The notes under the pieces were generated by a model, which had not been told where the DNA came from, did no database searches, and saw only the letters and a program-made list of their open reading frames with translations. From Atopsyche davidsoni (Eukaryota; Arthropoda; Insecta; Trichoptera; Hydrobiosidae), in contig JAILWY010000002.1 of NCBI GenBank assembly GCA_022113835.1, forward strand, positions 6,054,501-6,118,500: 64,000 nt of DNA, written 5' to 3'. Both the position numbers and the translations under genes were made by a program. This document shows positions 1-12,929 of this stretch, one piece after another; the first letter of the stretch is position 1; every line of letters begins with the position of its first letter.

Positions 1-169
1 TCAAATCCACAGTTATTAGGCACTAGTACTTTTCATGTATCTGTCTAAAATCTTGTATTATTTTGGTTAAGTAATCACCTGTACAATGGAATTGCAGATC
101 CAAAACAATGCAATTGCGGAGAAAGAATAGTATTTGTTTTAGCTTTAATTAGATGCACATGTTTGGCAG

Positions 170-749
170 GTAATACGTCACCAACGACACGGAGCTCACT
201 GGAACGGTTCAACACAGACATTGCCTTCGAGCAGTTCCGCCAGCCTGCCGTGGCGCCCATCTCCCTCAATAACAACTCCTTCGGCTTAGGCGGCGGCCAA
301 GGGCTCATGACCCTTTCCAAGAGCCCTACCCCTGGAGACCTTGTTGCCAAGGATACTAAGAATGTGGAAATCGCCGAAGTCATCGTTGGGGCCATTCTAG
401 GTAAAATCAAACAGCTCTTATTTTTACTATTTCTAAAGTCTTACCTCATGTGTCCTTACATTGAGTGTTTTGTTGATAATTATTGTTTTAATCCTGTAAA
501 ATATTGTAGCACAGTTGGATTTTTACAGGACCCGGCGGCCGCAATCTCATGGAAATCCAGCACCGCTCAGGCGCAGTCGTCCAGATAAGCAAGAAGGGTT
601 CTTTTGCCCCTGGCACGCGCAACCGCATCGTCACCATCAGCGGCTCTCCCAGCGCTATCAATGATGCGCATTATTATATACAAGTGCGCGTAAGCGAGGA
701 GGAGGCCAAGCGTTCTCGTCACAACACCCTCTCCGGCATCATGCAGTAG
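170..749 (+). CDS. ps: Pasilla/NOVA-type KH-domain RNA-binding protein, last two coding exons (partial)
   Basis: Two exons are visible: 170-400 (entered in phase 1 after a cag acceptor, left in phase 1) and 529-749 (stop TAG). Joined, they encode a linker and the third KH domain of a NOVA/pasilla protein, a nuclear neuron-type splicing regulator that binds YCAY-like RNA. Evidence is the run VEIAEVIVGAILG leading into the GxxG loop, here GPGG at the exon join, then QISKKG..APGTRNR and the terminal helix, all typical of NOVA KH3. The loop carries Pro where mammalian NOVA has Lys. The upstream exons with KH1 and KH2 lie outside the window. The assignment to the family is firm; the symbol follows the insect orthologue. 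Confidence 0.92.
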
Positions 750-3700
750 GCTTCGCCCGCCCTCTCTAGTTAAGGTTACGCTTCTTTAAGACAAAGCTAG
801 GCGACACCGGTGACCTCGAGTCACATCACCCTGGAATTTGTTATTTAATGTTAGCCGGTTCGCCACAGTCGGGCAGCGGTGAGTTGTGGATATCCATCGG
901 TACTGCTGAGCCGCATACCGAACCATCCGCGCCCCGCGCTCGGTTCATATTCGATTTCCTTCTTCATATAAGTATAATATATTTTTGTTTTTCATCTCTC
1001 GACTCTCCTACCGTATTAATTTTTGACAATCACCTTTTGCATCTATGGATATTTGGAGTGTCACGTAGTCAATCGACACCGAGGGCACGAAATATCGTAG
1101 ATGCGTTATCCCTGTCACACCCGGTTTTGAGAACGGCCTAAGTCCACAGGAAGCCTTCTTTTGGGAATAGACTTTTCGCTCAACTTTGGTAGTTGTCTTG
1201 GAGAGGAAACGACCACGCAATCGCCGCGACCATCAGATGCCACGAAGCGCGGGGCAGCGGTGTGGACTTTGAAGGTGTAGAATTTGTACGGTGATGGAGA
1301 TGTGGGTAGTTTTAAGTGATGGAGTTACCTCTGCGCCGGCCGCGCCCGCCCTTGCGGGTCTCCTTAGTGGACGGCGCTCAATTTGCGACGAGAACGAGGG
1401 AACTCCCGACGTCCGTCAGTTGCTCGGTCGTTTATCTTTCACTAGCGAGTTTAATATATAATTTCAATAGAGCCGTATTTATTTTTTTACAGAGCAAGCT
1501 TTCGGCGACGAGAGTCCCCCCGTAGACACGTCAAGTGTTAATATTATAGAGTGACTGCGGTATATTTACATGATAGTTCTAATTTGCAGTGCAGTACCTT
1601 TGAAAAGTAGTCTAGTTATTGTCGGTTGCCATAAAGTTAATATAGAGAAGTTGCTGCAAGAGTCGGAGGCCCTTCGGGCGCGGCCCGGCCGGCAGGGCCT
1701 CGCTCCCGGCCCCCGCCCGGGCCGCCGGCCGTCCACGGTCGGAATACTTATTCCTTTATTACCGAGAAGAGTACAAAATTTCAAAATAGCGTATCTAAAT
1801 TATTTAAGGGTAGTCAAATGCGGATTGAAGATATTGTTTTATCGTAATGTTAAAGTCGGGTTGCCATAGATTCATTTCCACCTCTGGGGCCGGATCCCGT
1901 TCCCGTTGAGCGTATCATGTTTCATACCATCGACATAGCCTTGTACTTTTGGCTGTGATATTTAATGTCGGTTGTCAATTTGTTGGTTTGGCCGGCCGGC
2001 CGTGCTGTGCGTCGACCCCGGTCGATTGCAGGTTAGTTATGTTTCTGTATTTATATATTCATTACAGACGAGTTATATAATGATTAAACGAGCATATATG
2101 TGAGATAGTTAGGATAGTGCAGATTATATGGACTCGATGCTGTACTGCGGCGCATACGCAGGGCCGTCGGAGCCTGCGGAAGCGCGGGGAGTCCCGCTGG
2201 CACCGTCGACCCTGACGCATTTTATTTATGGGAATTAGCATGCTTTGTGAGTTTGGTACGTTTTTTTTTGTGTATATTTGGTATATTATTTTTATTCTCC
2301 AGTTATGAAGTCAAATGAAATATTTTATTTACATCCTCCCTGAAGTTTGACAGACTTTAGATTTGTTGCATAGTTTGTTTTCCACTGATTGTTTGTGATT
2401 ATGGAGTGAGATGTAATCTTTCTCGGTTTCTTGTGTGATAAGAAAGCTCCTCTAAAAAGCTACCTGAATTAAAGTAAATATTGATATTTATGTCGGTTCA
2501 TCGGAGTAGTGACAGTATATTTATATGGCATTCGATGCGTCATGACAAAATATGACGGTTATTGGCCACGGGTAGTTTTGTTTTTGTTAATTTGCTATAG
2601 AAGTGTTTTATTTTTGTATGCGTATGGGATACATTACGGGGACGAAGGAGTGGATAGGCGTTGCGGGGAGCCTCCGCGCGCCGCCTACCTGCACCTGACC
2701 AGCGTGTTATTTATAATGATTGTATGTATTGTCTGTAAAAACAAATAACTTAGATGATAATAATTTAAAGATATTGAAATGTTAATGTTGTTATAATTAA
2801 AGTTGTTACTAATATTGAGAGTATATCACGAGAGAATCAAAGAGGAATTAATTGATCACACTATTCAGATTAGGAAAAGGTCATCGCTAAGTATATGTGA
2901 ATAAACGTGAATTTGATTATTTACCGTTCTGTGATATGGAGGGCAAGGGTGCTGCGGCTCTTGCCTTCCCCCCTCACTCGCATCTAGTGTGAACTGTCTT
3001 CATTCCATCTGCTAATAGTAATATCTCATTTACTATGTCAATTTCTTTCAGTCGCTTTCCCTATCTGTAAGCGTTATACTTTACTCCCCAGATCCTCCGC
3101 GAGCTGCGATTGACACTTTTCAATTTCTTTGGCTAATGTTACATCTCGACAAAATCTGTTAAGGTTTATCAAGTCTCGGTACTAATCTTGGCATTGTTTG
3201 AATAATTATTACCCTAGGTTAAGAAGATGTCTGTTCACTGTTTCTTTGGAGTAGTCAGAGGTCTACTCAACGTTTTCCTGTCTTGAGCTAATTCACTATT
3301 ACGTACATTACTAAATATTAATGTATCTTCATCTAATAGAATCGATTCTCTTGTACACGATTTTTACAAACCCTTCACATTATCCCCGTTAAGAGGAGAG
3401 CCGTCATCTTAGCGTTATAGACAAAATTGAATAGAACTCTAGAAAAATAAATTAATATACATAAAATAAAACATCTGTATTGATGAATCCCTTTCCAGTA
3501 ATACTTGTCCAGGTGTGGGGATGCAGACGCTGTGTCTTGTTTATGGTTTTTAATATTAGAGAATGATGTTTAGTCCTTAGCGTATCTACATTATCTCCCG
3601 TACTTTGCAATTTTCACTATGACATAATAACGGGTGTCCGAGAACAGTCTCCTACTGTAGGTGCCGGTCATCTTTCTGCAACTTTTGTTACCGTCGACTG

Positions 3701-4560
3701 TCTCATATTTTTTAAGGCGCATCCGTTCCATCCTACCATTTGTCGCAGAGAATTCTAGTGTCATTGTTCATAAGTTGTTACGAAGTTGAATATTCCTTTA
3801 GGTAGACGAGGCACCTATTGTTAGACGTGGAGGCCGTGCACGCTGCCTGGGAGGCCACGCTCGTGCCTTGAGTAGCGCCAGAGGAGTTCTATTGACCCGC
3901 GGATGTTCTCGTGAGCCTCCGCGCGGCGTGCCGGCCCGGTACAAACTTACAAACAAACTTCCACTATTGCCGATGCATTGTTTACACATGTTGAGATTGA
4001 TATATAATAATCCTGTTGCATAAAACTATTTTGAAAATTAATTATAAGGTTATGTGTAAATAAAACAACCTGTGTAAAATTTATTATGCTATTATATTTT
4101 ATTTGTTTTGTTTAGTTTATTATATATTTTATCTGTTTCGAAAGGTTTGAATAAGGGGTTTTTGAGAAAGGTATTAAATGGTATAGGATTTCTATTTAGC
4201 CGGATCTTTCAGAACTGTGTGCAAAAATAATACTTTACCGTTGTTGACATGTCTTAAAAGTTTTGTTAAATTATTCTGAAGGTACCTTGATAAACAATGT
4301 CTATATTACATTAACATTAAATAAATCCTTATCAAATGGTACGCAATGAATCTTATTTGTTACACCCTCGCCTCTTATCTACCAAATCCTGTGTATAACT
4401 CGTTCACATTGTCTTCACTGTCACCTCCCTCTTGCCAAATATACTATATAGGTAGCACAACTGAGGATTCTAGGAAAGTACTACAGTATGAAATAAAGCT
4501 TTATTGTAAAATAATTATAAACAAAAGGACGGATAAACACATAAGATAAATAAAGACTAG
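750..4560 (+). other. Probable long 3' UTR of pasilla, with GC-rich patches
   Basis: No convincing exon is seen. The stretch is AT-rich but interrupted by GC-rich patches near 1320-1390, 1665-1740, 1985-2030, 2140-2215, 2645-2705 and 3820-3945. The short ORFs across them have no recognisable motif. Possible AATAAA poly(A) signals occur near 2899, 4060, 4319 and 4493. How far the UTR extends is inference; transcript data would settle it. Confidence 0.4.
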
Positions 4561-6979
4561 ATCCAATTACTAAGACAAAAGACAAGTTACACATTTTTGT
4601 AAGAACTACAACTTTGATCAAATCCAATAGTAAAAAATTTCGAATTTTTACCCAACACTGGTGCTATTTTATCAATAAACGAGATTTACACTGATATAAA
4701 AAAATATTGTATATCAAAAAAACATACACAAGTCTCTTCTTGAAGTCGATAGGGTGTAAGTAATATGTTAAAAGTTGATATTATGCGAGTATATATAATA
4801 TAAACATTACATCAAGGCACTTATTATAGCAAATGTGTTAAAATATATTTTGTTTTATTGTTACAATTTTTCTATACTAAAAAGTGACTAAATCCATTAG
4901 TTTTATACAGTTAGTCACAAGTGGAATATGTCCATTACATTTTCAGAAAGCATGGTGATGTGTATGTAGATACCCACCTAGCATATTCTGTAGATCATAA
5001 TATCAATGATTATTTTAATATATATTATCATCTTAACCCTTCCCAAATAAGTGTATTCTGTTGTACTTTATTGTGCACTATATTTCTACAAAGCTTAAAG
5101 GCCAGTGCTGTGATAGGAAATTATGATAAACCATGACTAAAATGAGAAGTTTCTTACAATATGAGATGCACATCACTACGCTCGACACAACGTTACACAA
5201 CCATGCTATTTCCATCTTTAAAAATGAATAAAATCATTTACACTATGCAGACCAACAACTTGTCCAGTCACTTCAATGTATTTACTACTTGCAGATGGAA
5301 GTTTTATTGTATGTTAATAATTTTCAAAATCCACATATTCATCCCGCTTGAACTGCTATTAGTAACCTTTAATTGGCATTGTGCGCTCAGTACATTTATA
5401 CTATGAAAGCAATTATAAGGCAATTTGTTGAAAATTCTAAACAGCAGCTTTGTTACTCAGATTTAATAAAGAGCAAATAAAAGTAACTTTTAGGTTTTAA
5501 TTGCCTAGTTGGCACTTTAGTCTACAGATCTTTAATATATGCCCTCACCTACATGTGCACTAATCACTATGAGGTCTATGATCACATCAACAAAAATTGT
5601 AGATTCTTGTAAGATATTTAACCTAGGGTGTTAAATTCTAAAGAGATTCATGAAAATTTACACAACCAAAGAAAGTTATGAGTGTAAACTAATCACTAAA
5701 CAATATTAACAAAATATTAAACTTTACTTCTCTAAATCATTGATCAAAATATGCCACCAATTCCCAAAACAATGCAAGAAACAAAATGTATATAATAAAA
5801 TAAACATATAATATAAAATAAATAAAAACAGAACTGGTTTACATAAGTTATTCTTGCACTCTCTGAATCTCAATGGCTAGTTATTTATAAACACACGACA
5901 CCTTATAGAAAACAATATAATTTCAATTTGCCACCAAAAATATAAATCCCAGTGCTAGCACAGAATCAATCTTAGAAGTCAGAATGATGTTACTGTGTGG
6001 TTGTGTTGCCCTGCAGTGTCATTTGCTGCATATCTAGAGTATGGGTTTTGTATATCTAGAATTACATAATATTCATGTAATGTGGTGATGTCTCCTACTG
6101 TCGATCAAATGACATCATACTGCATACAGAAATCATACAATTGATTTGTAGAAAAAATACCCTACACCAGTACATCAGCTTAGAAATAAAGTTTTAAAAT
6201 ATCAATTAAAAAAAAATCATCTGGACATCTTCATTACGTAAATATATAAACACTATTTTTTAATATTTATTTTTTCTTTGCAAAGATTAGGGAACACTAA
6301 TTTCAATGTGCAATTGGAGCTCTTCATTGGCTTAATTCATGTATACTTTATTAATCTGTTATTGGATAAACTTTAAATCTTCAACAAAAATGTAAAATCT
6401 TGTTTTGTAAAAATGATTCTTGAGTAAACTCAGCTAATGTCAGTGATAATAAACCATAAAAGTGTGTTCGCTCATCGCGCCGACACTACGCACAAACAAA
6501 TTCTGCTTCAGGTCTAATTTTACAAAGTAGTTTATCTAACTTAATTGGCAGTCATGTGGTAATGTAATTATATATAGTCAAAAGCCACAACAGTGAGGTT
6601 ACAACAACCTACACCAGCCTTAGTTTAGTGAGAAAAAATAAACACTAAATACTAATGCAACTAAAAATATAGATATAAATTAATTTCAACACAGAAATGG
6701 ATGTAAAAATCACATAAAAAAATTATTATAAGACAGTGCTGGTGGCTCCCGAGTACGAAGTCTGAAAGAGTGCTGTGAGAGACTATACTCTTATTTTACT
6801 CTACTCTATTAAACTTTGCAATTATAATTTTTACCCCTTAATCAGTCTATTTGCAGCCAAATGCTGACATTTAGTATGTTATTAGAGTACCGATACTGAT
6901 TTGAGGCAATATTACACGAGCTCCCTCTCAGATTTTGAACCTGAGTTATCACCAGAATTGAGAAATAATTTACAGAAAC
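4561..6979 (-). other. Non-coding stretch, probably 3' UTR and downstream flank of Wsck
   Basis: AT-rich sequence following the Wsck stop codon. I see no ORF with a recognisable motif and no clear repeat. The pasilla and Wsck genes converge here, so the boundary between their transcripts cannot be placed from sequence alone. Confidence 0.35.
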
Positions 6980-9157
6980 TCAAATTAGTTCTAGCTCTGG
7001 AGAATGAGATTCATATTGGAAGCCATTGAAATAATTGAAATTCAATAGGCCAGGTGAACAGTGTACGGCCAACATCTCCAATGTCCGGACAATATCAGTG
7101 AAGCGAGGTCGCTCGTCCAAGTCCAATTGCCAACAGTGCAGACATACTTGGTACAGGTCGTCGCCCGTGTAAGACAGCTGGGCCGGCCGCATACCTCGTA
7201 ATACTCTCGCTGCCACATCCTTGCTAGCCACTGCAGGGTACGGTGTGCCTCCCAGTGCCAGCACCTCCCACATCAAGCACCCAAAAGACCACACGTCACT
7301 TTTTGTAGAGAAGCTGTTCTGCTTGAACATCTCTAGAGCTGTCCATCTGGTGTAATCCGGTTTCTCGTTAACATTATGCGAATGGCTCAGTCCGAAACCA
7401 CCAACCTTTGGAATGACACCGTCTACCATTGCAATGTTACGGCAGCACAATCTTTTATGAGAAATCTTTTTGCTAGCTAAAAAGTCTATTCCTTTCGATA
7501 CTTCCAGACAAATTTTTAGAACACGGCTCTCCCCAATGGAACAAAACTTGTCACTCTGAGTGTCTCGGTGTCGAGAAGACAGCAATAGTTCCTTGAGATT
7601 GCATCCAGGGTCTTCCAGAACAACGTAAAGCGTGTCAGGAATTTCACATATGCCAATCAATGAGATGACGTTGTCGTGTCCGTTAGCTTTGATAAGAAGA
7701 TCTAGCTCACCAAGCATAGCCTTTCTGTCGACTCTTGTAAGCTCTCCGTCTGGAATAGCTTGAACGAGAGAAGGCTTGCGAGAGCCGTGATGCTGTACTC
7801 GCCCTCTCACGAAGTGACCGAAACTGCCTAATCCGACAACTGTGCCATTATCCACTTCCAGAAAATTTCTGGGAATATTCCAGAGCTGTCGCTTTAGATT
7901 ACCATAATGATCGACACGCTCATCCTCGTCAGGGACAAAACCGGCATTCTCAATTTCAATGCAGGGACCACTGAGAGGCATAGCCTGAGAAAGACGCTGC
8001 CTGCGGTTAAGGCCCACGCGGCGTCGCAAGACGATGACAATACCCAGACCGATGATAAGGAGCACCACGCCTATTGCCACTGCTCCTCCCAGCACCACCA
8101 CCAGCGGAGAGACCTCTTCTTCCTCATTGACATACAACACCATGATGTTGTTAGAGTGAGTGTATCTCATTTTGGTGATGCCCTTCTTGATACTAACCAC
8201 ACCGATAGAGATTTCTGCATCCTTCCATTGCACTGGAGCATTATAAAAACCATTATAATTGACACGATTTCCAACACGAAAATCATCTTTTATATCTGGT
8301 GGATTAATCTCAGCTGTTATGTAATATGGAAATCCTTCTTCATTGGCTTCATCGTATGATTTGAGATATTCAGGCAGAAACCCTTGCTGCACATCCTGAT
8401 TAATAACCACTATTCTATACTTTGAAATGGGCCCATTGATGTTCGTGGCAGGAGGTATGTGGATAAGCATTTGTCCTCCGTGGCGCTCTAGGATGACTGC
8501 CTGAGGAGGCGCAGGCTCCGGCACCCCGATCTCTGTCTCCACTTCAGCATGTACAGCAACCCCAGTTCCCATTCTTGATATCGCACTAATTGTAATATTG
8601 TATAATGTTCCTGGATGTAAATTTAGCAACTCTGTGTGAAAAGTATTATTAGAAAAAAACCACTCTAGTGGTTTCAATCCGATATCTGAATGAGTTGCTA
8701 TAACATTACTCTTTATGGTGTAACTGGTAATTTCTGAATGAGCTTCGGGCAACTGCCACCAAACATGCATAGTAGTTTCGGTGACATTAGAGATTCTGAT
8801 GTCTGTGGGGGGGCCGGGCACAAGCACTCCGGTGTCGTACACGCTGCTAGCCTTCGTTCCTCCGCAGACCTGCGACGCATTCCTCGGACACGGTATATTG
8901 CAGTAAGACACATCTGTGGTTACTTTTCCCGGATAATTTCCACAGTAGCAATAGGATCCGTTAGCTATTACAGCGTAACGATAAAATATATTTTCGCATG
9001 CTGAAGTGCAAATTTCCACAGATCCGCCAATGTGAGTATTTATAAAGTCGACTTCAAAGCTGTAGCAACCCACGAGATCATCTTTAAGCGTATGGTTGTT
9101 TTGCACTAGTAAAAATGCGATCAAAAATCGCAGCGTGATTTCAATCTTCGTCGACAT
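6980..9157 (-). CDS. Wsck: Wsck: WSC and fibronectin-III receptor with a degenerate tyrosine kinase domain
   Basis: A single 725-codon ORF without introns. Order of parts: signal peptide about 1-24, a Cys-rich WSC carbohydrate-binding domain about 28-110 (CYSF, SYCYCG, CGG), one clear and one weaker fibronectin type III domain about 115-345, a transmembrane helix about 351-376 followed by an Arg-rich stop, and a kinase-like domain about 435-700. The glycine loop GLGSFG (442-447) is kept. The VAIK lysine is lost (VQAIP at 465-469), HRD reads HKR (567-569), and DFG reads GFG (587-589). The APE equivalent (ALE), SDVWSFG and the C-lobe are intact. It should therefore be a catalytically dead plasma-membrane receptor, as described for insect Wsck. 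The start is the only Met preceding a signal peptide. Confidence 0.93.
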   Translation of the reverse strand: MSTKIEITLRFLIAFLLVQNNHTLKDDLVGCYSFEVDFINTHIGGSVEICTSACENIFYRYAVIANGSYCYCGNYPGKVTTDVSYCNIPCPRNASQVCGGTKASSVYDTGVLVPGPPTDIRISNVTETTMHVWWQLPEAHSEITSYTIKSNVIATHSDIGLKPLEWFFSNNTFHTELLNLHPGTLYNITISAISRMGTGVAVHAEVETEIGVPEPAPPQAVILERHGGQMLIHIPPATNINGPISKYRIVVINQDVQQGFLPEYLKSYDEANEEGFPYYITAEINPPDIKDDFRVGNRVNYNGFYNAPVQWKDAEISIGVVSIKKGITKMRYTHSNNIMVLYVNEEEEVSPLVVVLGGAVAIGVVLLIIGLGIVIVLRRRVGLNRRQRLSQAMPLSGPCIEIENAGFVPDEDERVDHYGNLKRQLWNIPRNFLEVDNGTVVGLGSFGHFVRGRVQHHGSRKPSLVQAIPDGELTRVDRKAMLGELDLLIKANGHDNVISLIGICEIPDTLYVVLEDPGCNLKELLLSSRHRDTQSDKFCSIGESRVLKICLEVSKGIDFLASKKISHKRLCCRNIAMVDGVIPKVGGFGLSHSHNVNEKPDYTRWTALEMFKQNSFSTKSDVWSFGCLMWEVLALGGTPYPAVASKDVAARVLRGMRPAQLSYTGDDLYQVCLHCWQLDLDERPRFTDIVRTLEMLAVHCSPGLLNFNYFNGFQYESHSPELELI

Positions 9158-9867
9158 TTCACTTTACAAAGCACCCGGGTAGCGTACGATACCGGTTGTT
9201 TTCGGATGAATATAAAAATATTGTACAATACGTTTACATATCGAATGTAAACTTCCCGATCTAAACACCGAATATCATTAAATCAATCTATTCAACTAAA
9301 CATTATTTGATAGATATTTTTTCAAAACCAAAAAATATGACACATAAACACCGCAAACAATAACATCACCACTGAAAACGCCCTGCCATTTTGTGTCCTG
9401 GCAACTCGCCATGCACATGACATTTTAATTAAAAATAAAGTTGCCTACAACCAGTTTCCACCAGAGCTTAAAATTTTTTTAACATTGAATTGAAAGTATT
9501 TTTAGAATTTCCTTGAAATGCTCATAAATATGAATATGTAGTTAAAAAAATTTCTTGTAGTATAGTATTCGATTGTCGCAAGCAATTCAAATATCAATGC
9601 TTTACTTATAATGGTGTAATTTTAAAATGCTGTTGTTTATATTCAAATTAGGCTTAAAAAAAAAAAGTTTATAGCAAAATATTTGACATGTAACATTACA
9701 GCATTTAAATTGTTTTTATTTTTTGTGAGTTTTAGTAGCCGTAAAAAAGACCATAGACGTATAAAGTGACCGCAGCTGACCAGCTGCTGCAAAGTGCCAG
9801 ATATTATAGTATCGTTTCTCGCGGGTCTTGCATCGCGGATCAAAAGCGTAACATTTTCTTCTAAATA
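9158..9867. promoter_or_regulatory. Divergent intergenic region between Wsck and ETF-beta
   Basis: About 710 bp separate the two start codons, which point away from each other. The sequence is AT-rich with no recognisable coding motif. It must hold both promoters, possibly shared. I cannot place TATA or Inr elements with confidence. Confidence 0.5.
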
Positions 9868-12800
9868 ATGTCTCGCGTATTGGTTGGAGTCAAAAGAGTA
9901 ATTGATTATGCCGTTAAGGTAATTTATTTTATTATTCAATTGTGACCATTAGATCCTTGTTTTGTTGATCAGTTAAGGGAGATCAAAGGTTAAAAATTGC
10001 TCTAGAAGTTTATCTTTAAAAATATTATAAAATAAGCTTACTACTACGGACATGTCTTTTTTATGTGTGTAATTTTTATATTATTGTATATAATGTCTTG
10101 CATCAACAGTTTCAGACAAAATTTCTTTAATTAAAGATTTTATGTAACCCCTTTTATTCGTAAATATACAAAACCATGTAAATAACTATTCAGAATAAAA
10201 AATAATAATTAGACACTCTGTTTTTTATTTTTTTATAAATAGTATACATACATGTTCATTTTTATATTTATTCACACCATCTTGTGAGGTGACTTCATTA
10301 GGTAGTAGTATCTATTGAAATAATTTTTTTAATAATTTTTATTAAGGTTCGTGTTAAGCCTGATAAAACTGGAGTGGTGACAGATGGAGTAAAACACTCT
10401 ATGAATCCCTTTGATGAGATTGCTGTGGAAGAAGCAGTTCGCATGAAAGAGAAGAAGTTGGCTTCTGAAATCATCGCTGTCTCGTGCGGCCCTGCCCAAG
10501 CTCAGGTTATTATATCTTAAAATGTAATAGATTTTCACAGTGGAATAAAAATAATTGACACAGAAAAATTAAAAAAATTATACTATATCAAAATTATTTG
10601 AAAAATTAAAAAAATGCATGAAATATCAAGAATTTTAAAAATAGAATTGACTAAAACAAAAATTGACAGAAGAAGACTGGTCACCCTATTTCTTGAAAAA
10701 ATATAAGATCCCGCACTTGTGGTCTCCTATAGATCTGGCTGTGTAGACGAGTGGAATTAATTGAGCAATAAAACTGTGTAAAAGAATCCTTTAATTACAC
10801 TCTAAGGTTGCAGACCCCTGGACTCCATTTGTCTCGATGTACTGACCTGTAGGGCCTGACTTTGGTCAGAGACTTCCACAGCTGCTAAGCTCTTAATTTC
10901 TCTGTCTCTTTTCAATTAACAAACAATATTTGACAAAATCATTTTTTTATATTTAAATTATGATTTTAAATATTTATATGTATATGAGCATATTATATAA
11001 GCATTAAATACATTTGTCACAGAAGAAAAATTTAATCCCTTTTGTCAAAACATAAAAAAGAAAAGTTGATCAATAGTACCTGTAGGTCTTACATATAAAA
11101 TTCAGAACAATTATATATAACTATAGCAGTAGAAATATCTTATCTCTGTAGTCACTGATAATTTAACATAAAATTATCATTTGTGATAAGATCACTCTTA
11201 TATAAAGTTACCCTTTTACACATTACACATTTAATGTTTACTGAAATTAAACAACAATACATGAGCATGAAAAGTAAAGGTATTATGTTTATTTAGGAAA
11301 CACTACGAACAGCTTTGGCTATGGGAATGGACAGAGGTATTCACGTCGAAATATCCGGAGCTGAATTTGAAACACTTCAGCCACTACATGTTTCAAAGAT
11401 TTTAGCAAAAATTGCTCAAGATGAAAAAGCTGACTTAATTATTGTTGGCAAACAGGTAATGTTAATAGAAAATCATTAAAAGCTTACTTCATAAAGATAC
11501 ATCATTTTTAGTAATATTTATTATTTTTATCCACATCAGTATCCTTGTGTGCAGTCTGACCCCCGCCAATCGCTCCAGAGTGGTCACCACTGATCCATTT
11601 CCTTCACTCTTCCATAATCCTTGAATCCTTTGATTCCACATCTTCCAATGATAACTATAAAATTTTATTAACTAACAACAATAATATATTTTACAAATAA
11701 AAATTGGTTCTAGTTTATTTACAATAACTCTTTTTCAGGCTATAGATGATGATTCTAACCAAACTGCACAAATGACGGCTGCTATCTTGGATTGGCCTCA
11801 AGGAACATTTGCATCCAAGGTATACTCTTAATTAACAATATTAACTGCCTCTTCATTGGGCCTGCTACAACTCTACCAGCCAAATGACCTGAGTAATAAT
11901 GAGCCAAATTAGCCGAGTCTGACTTAAAGAAAGTATTGCAGAAATTATAAGATTTTCCATTGCTGTCATAATAAGATACTGTATGAACCTCATCCATGTT
12001 TGCATACCACTGTACTATGCTGCTGTTGGTTTATTTTCTTGATACTTGTTGGTGTTGGATGTACGGGGCAGTTAAGCTATGTTTTAGCAGTACTGTCAGT
12101 AAAATGTGGTTTCTTACCTGAAGGTCAAACATATAAATCACTGTAGTATCTATCTTGTGGACAAAACTTTGCTATCACACATACGACACAAAAGATCTAA
12201 TTCTGAGATTCTGGTTACCGCTAAAAAATTTAATATAAAATTACATTATTTTGTAATCTGATTTTTTAAAATTGATAATGAGCCTTATAATGATAGTTTG
12301 AATTTCACAGATTGAAAAAACCGATGCTGGTTTAACAATCACCCGTGAGGTAGACGGAGGCCTTGAGACCATCAAATGTAAGATGCCTGCTGTCATCAGC
12401 GCCGACTTGCGACTTAATGAGCCTCGTTATGCTACTCTGCCAAATATTATGGTAATTTAAAAAAACATTTTCAATTCTGAACTTTTGAAGATCTCAACTA
12501 CAGATCAAATTTCTCTGGGATCAGAAGATTTAATATTAAAACCTACCGTTTGATTAATATTGCTGTAATACTTTTTCTTTCGAACTTAATTTCAAAGAAT
12601 TTTTTTTCAATAAAATTGTAACATGAGATTATCTACAAAATCAAAGTGTGCAACTTAGTCGGTTACACTTGTGCATGTATTCATTCACAAAATCAATAGT
12701 TTGATAATACAAGTGCAGTATCTAATGGTCAAATTTTGAATTTATAAAATTGTTACAGAAAGCAAAAAAGAAACCTGTCAAGAAGGTCACAGCTAAGGAC

Positions 12801-12929
12801 TTAGGTGTGGACATATCACCGCGTATCAAGATTATTTCTGTGGAAGATCCTCCCGTCAGGCAGGCTGGCTCTATTGTTCCAGATGTAGACACACTCATAG
12901 CTAAATTAAAGGAAGCTGGTCACATTTGA
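9868..12929 (+). CDS. ETFB: Electron transfer flavoprotein beta subunit
   Basis: Six exons: 9868-9918, 10347-10505, 11297-11455, 11739-11819, 12311-12451, 12759-12929. All joins are in phase 0 and the product is 253 residues, the usual length of the family. The protein pairs with ETF-alpha in the mitochondrial matrix and passes electrons from acyl-CoA dehydrogenases to ETF-ubiquinone oxidoreductase. Diagnostic runs are [12 protein letters not shown] at the N-terminus, [26 protein letters not shown] and [12 protein letters not shown] in the AMP-binding fold, and the recognition loop [18 protein letters not shown] used to dock onto dehydrogenases. No cleavable presequence is seen, as in other ETF-beta proteins. 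Introns of 244-791 bp contain nothing coding. Confidence 0.97.

Noticed and set aside
1008..1869. Several short ORFs in the pasilla downstream region
   Set aside because: They cross GC-rich patches on both strands, have no start context or motif, and fit a 3' UTR better.
7907..8359. 150-codon ORF on the plus strand
   Set aside because: It is the antisense shadow of the Wsck coding exon and has no motif of its own.
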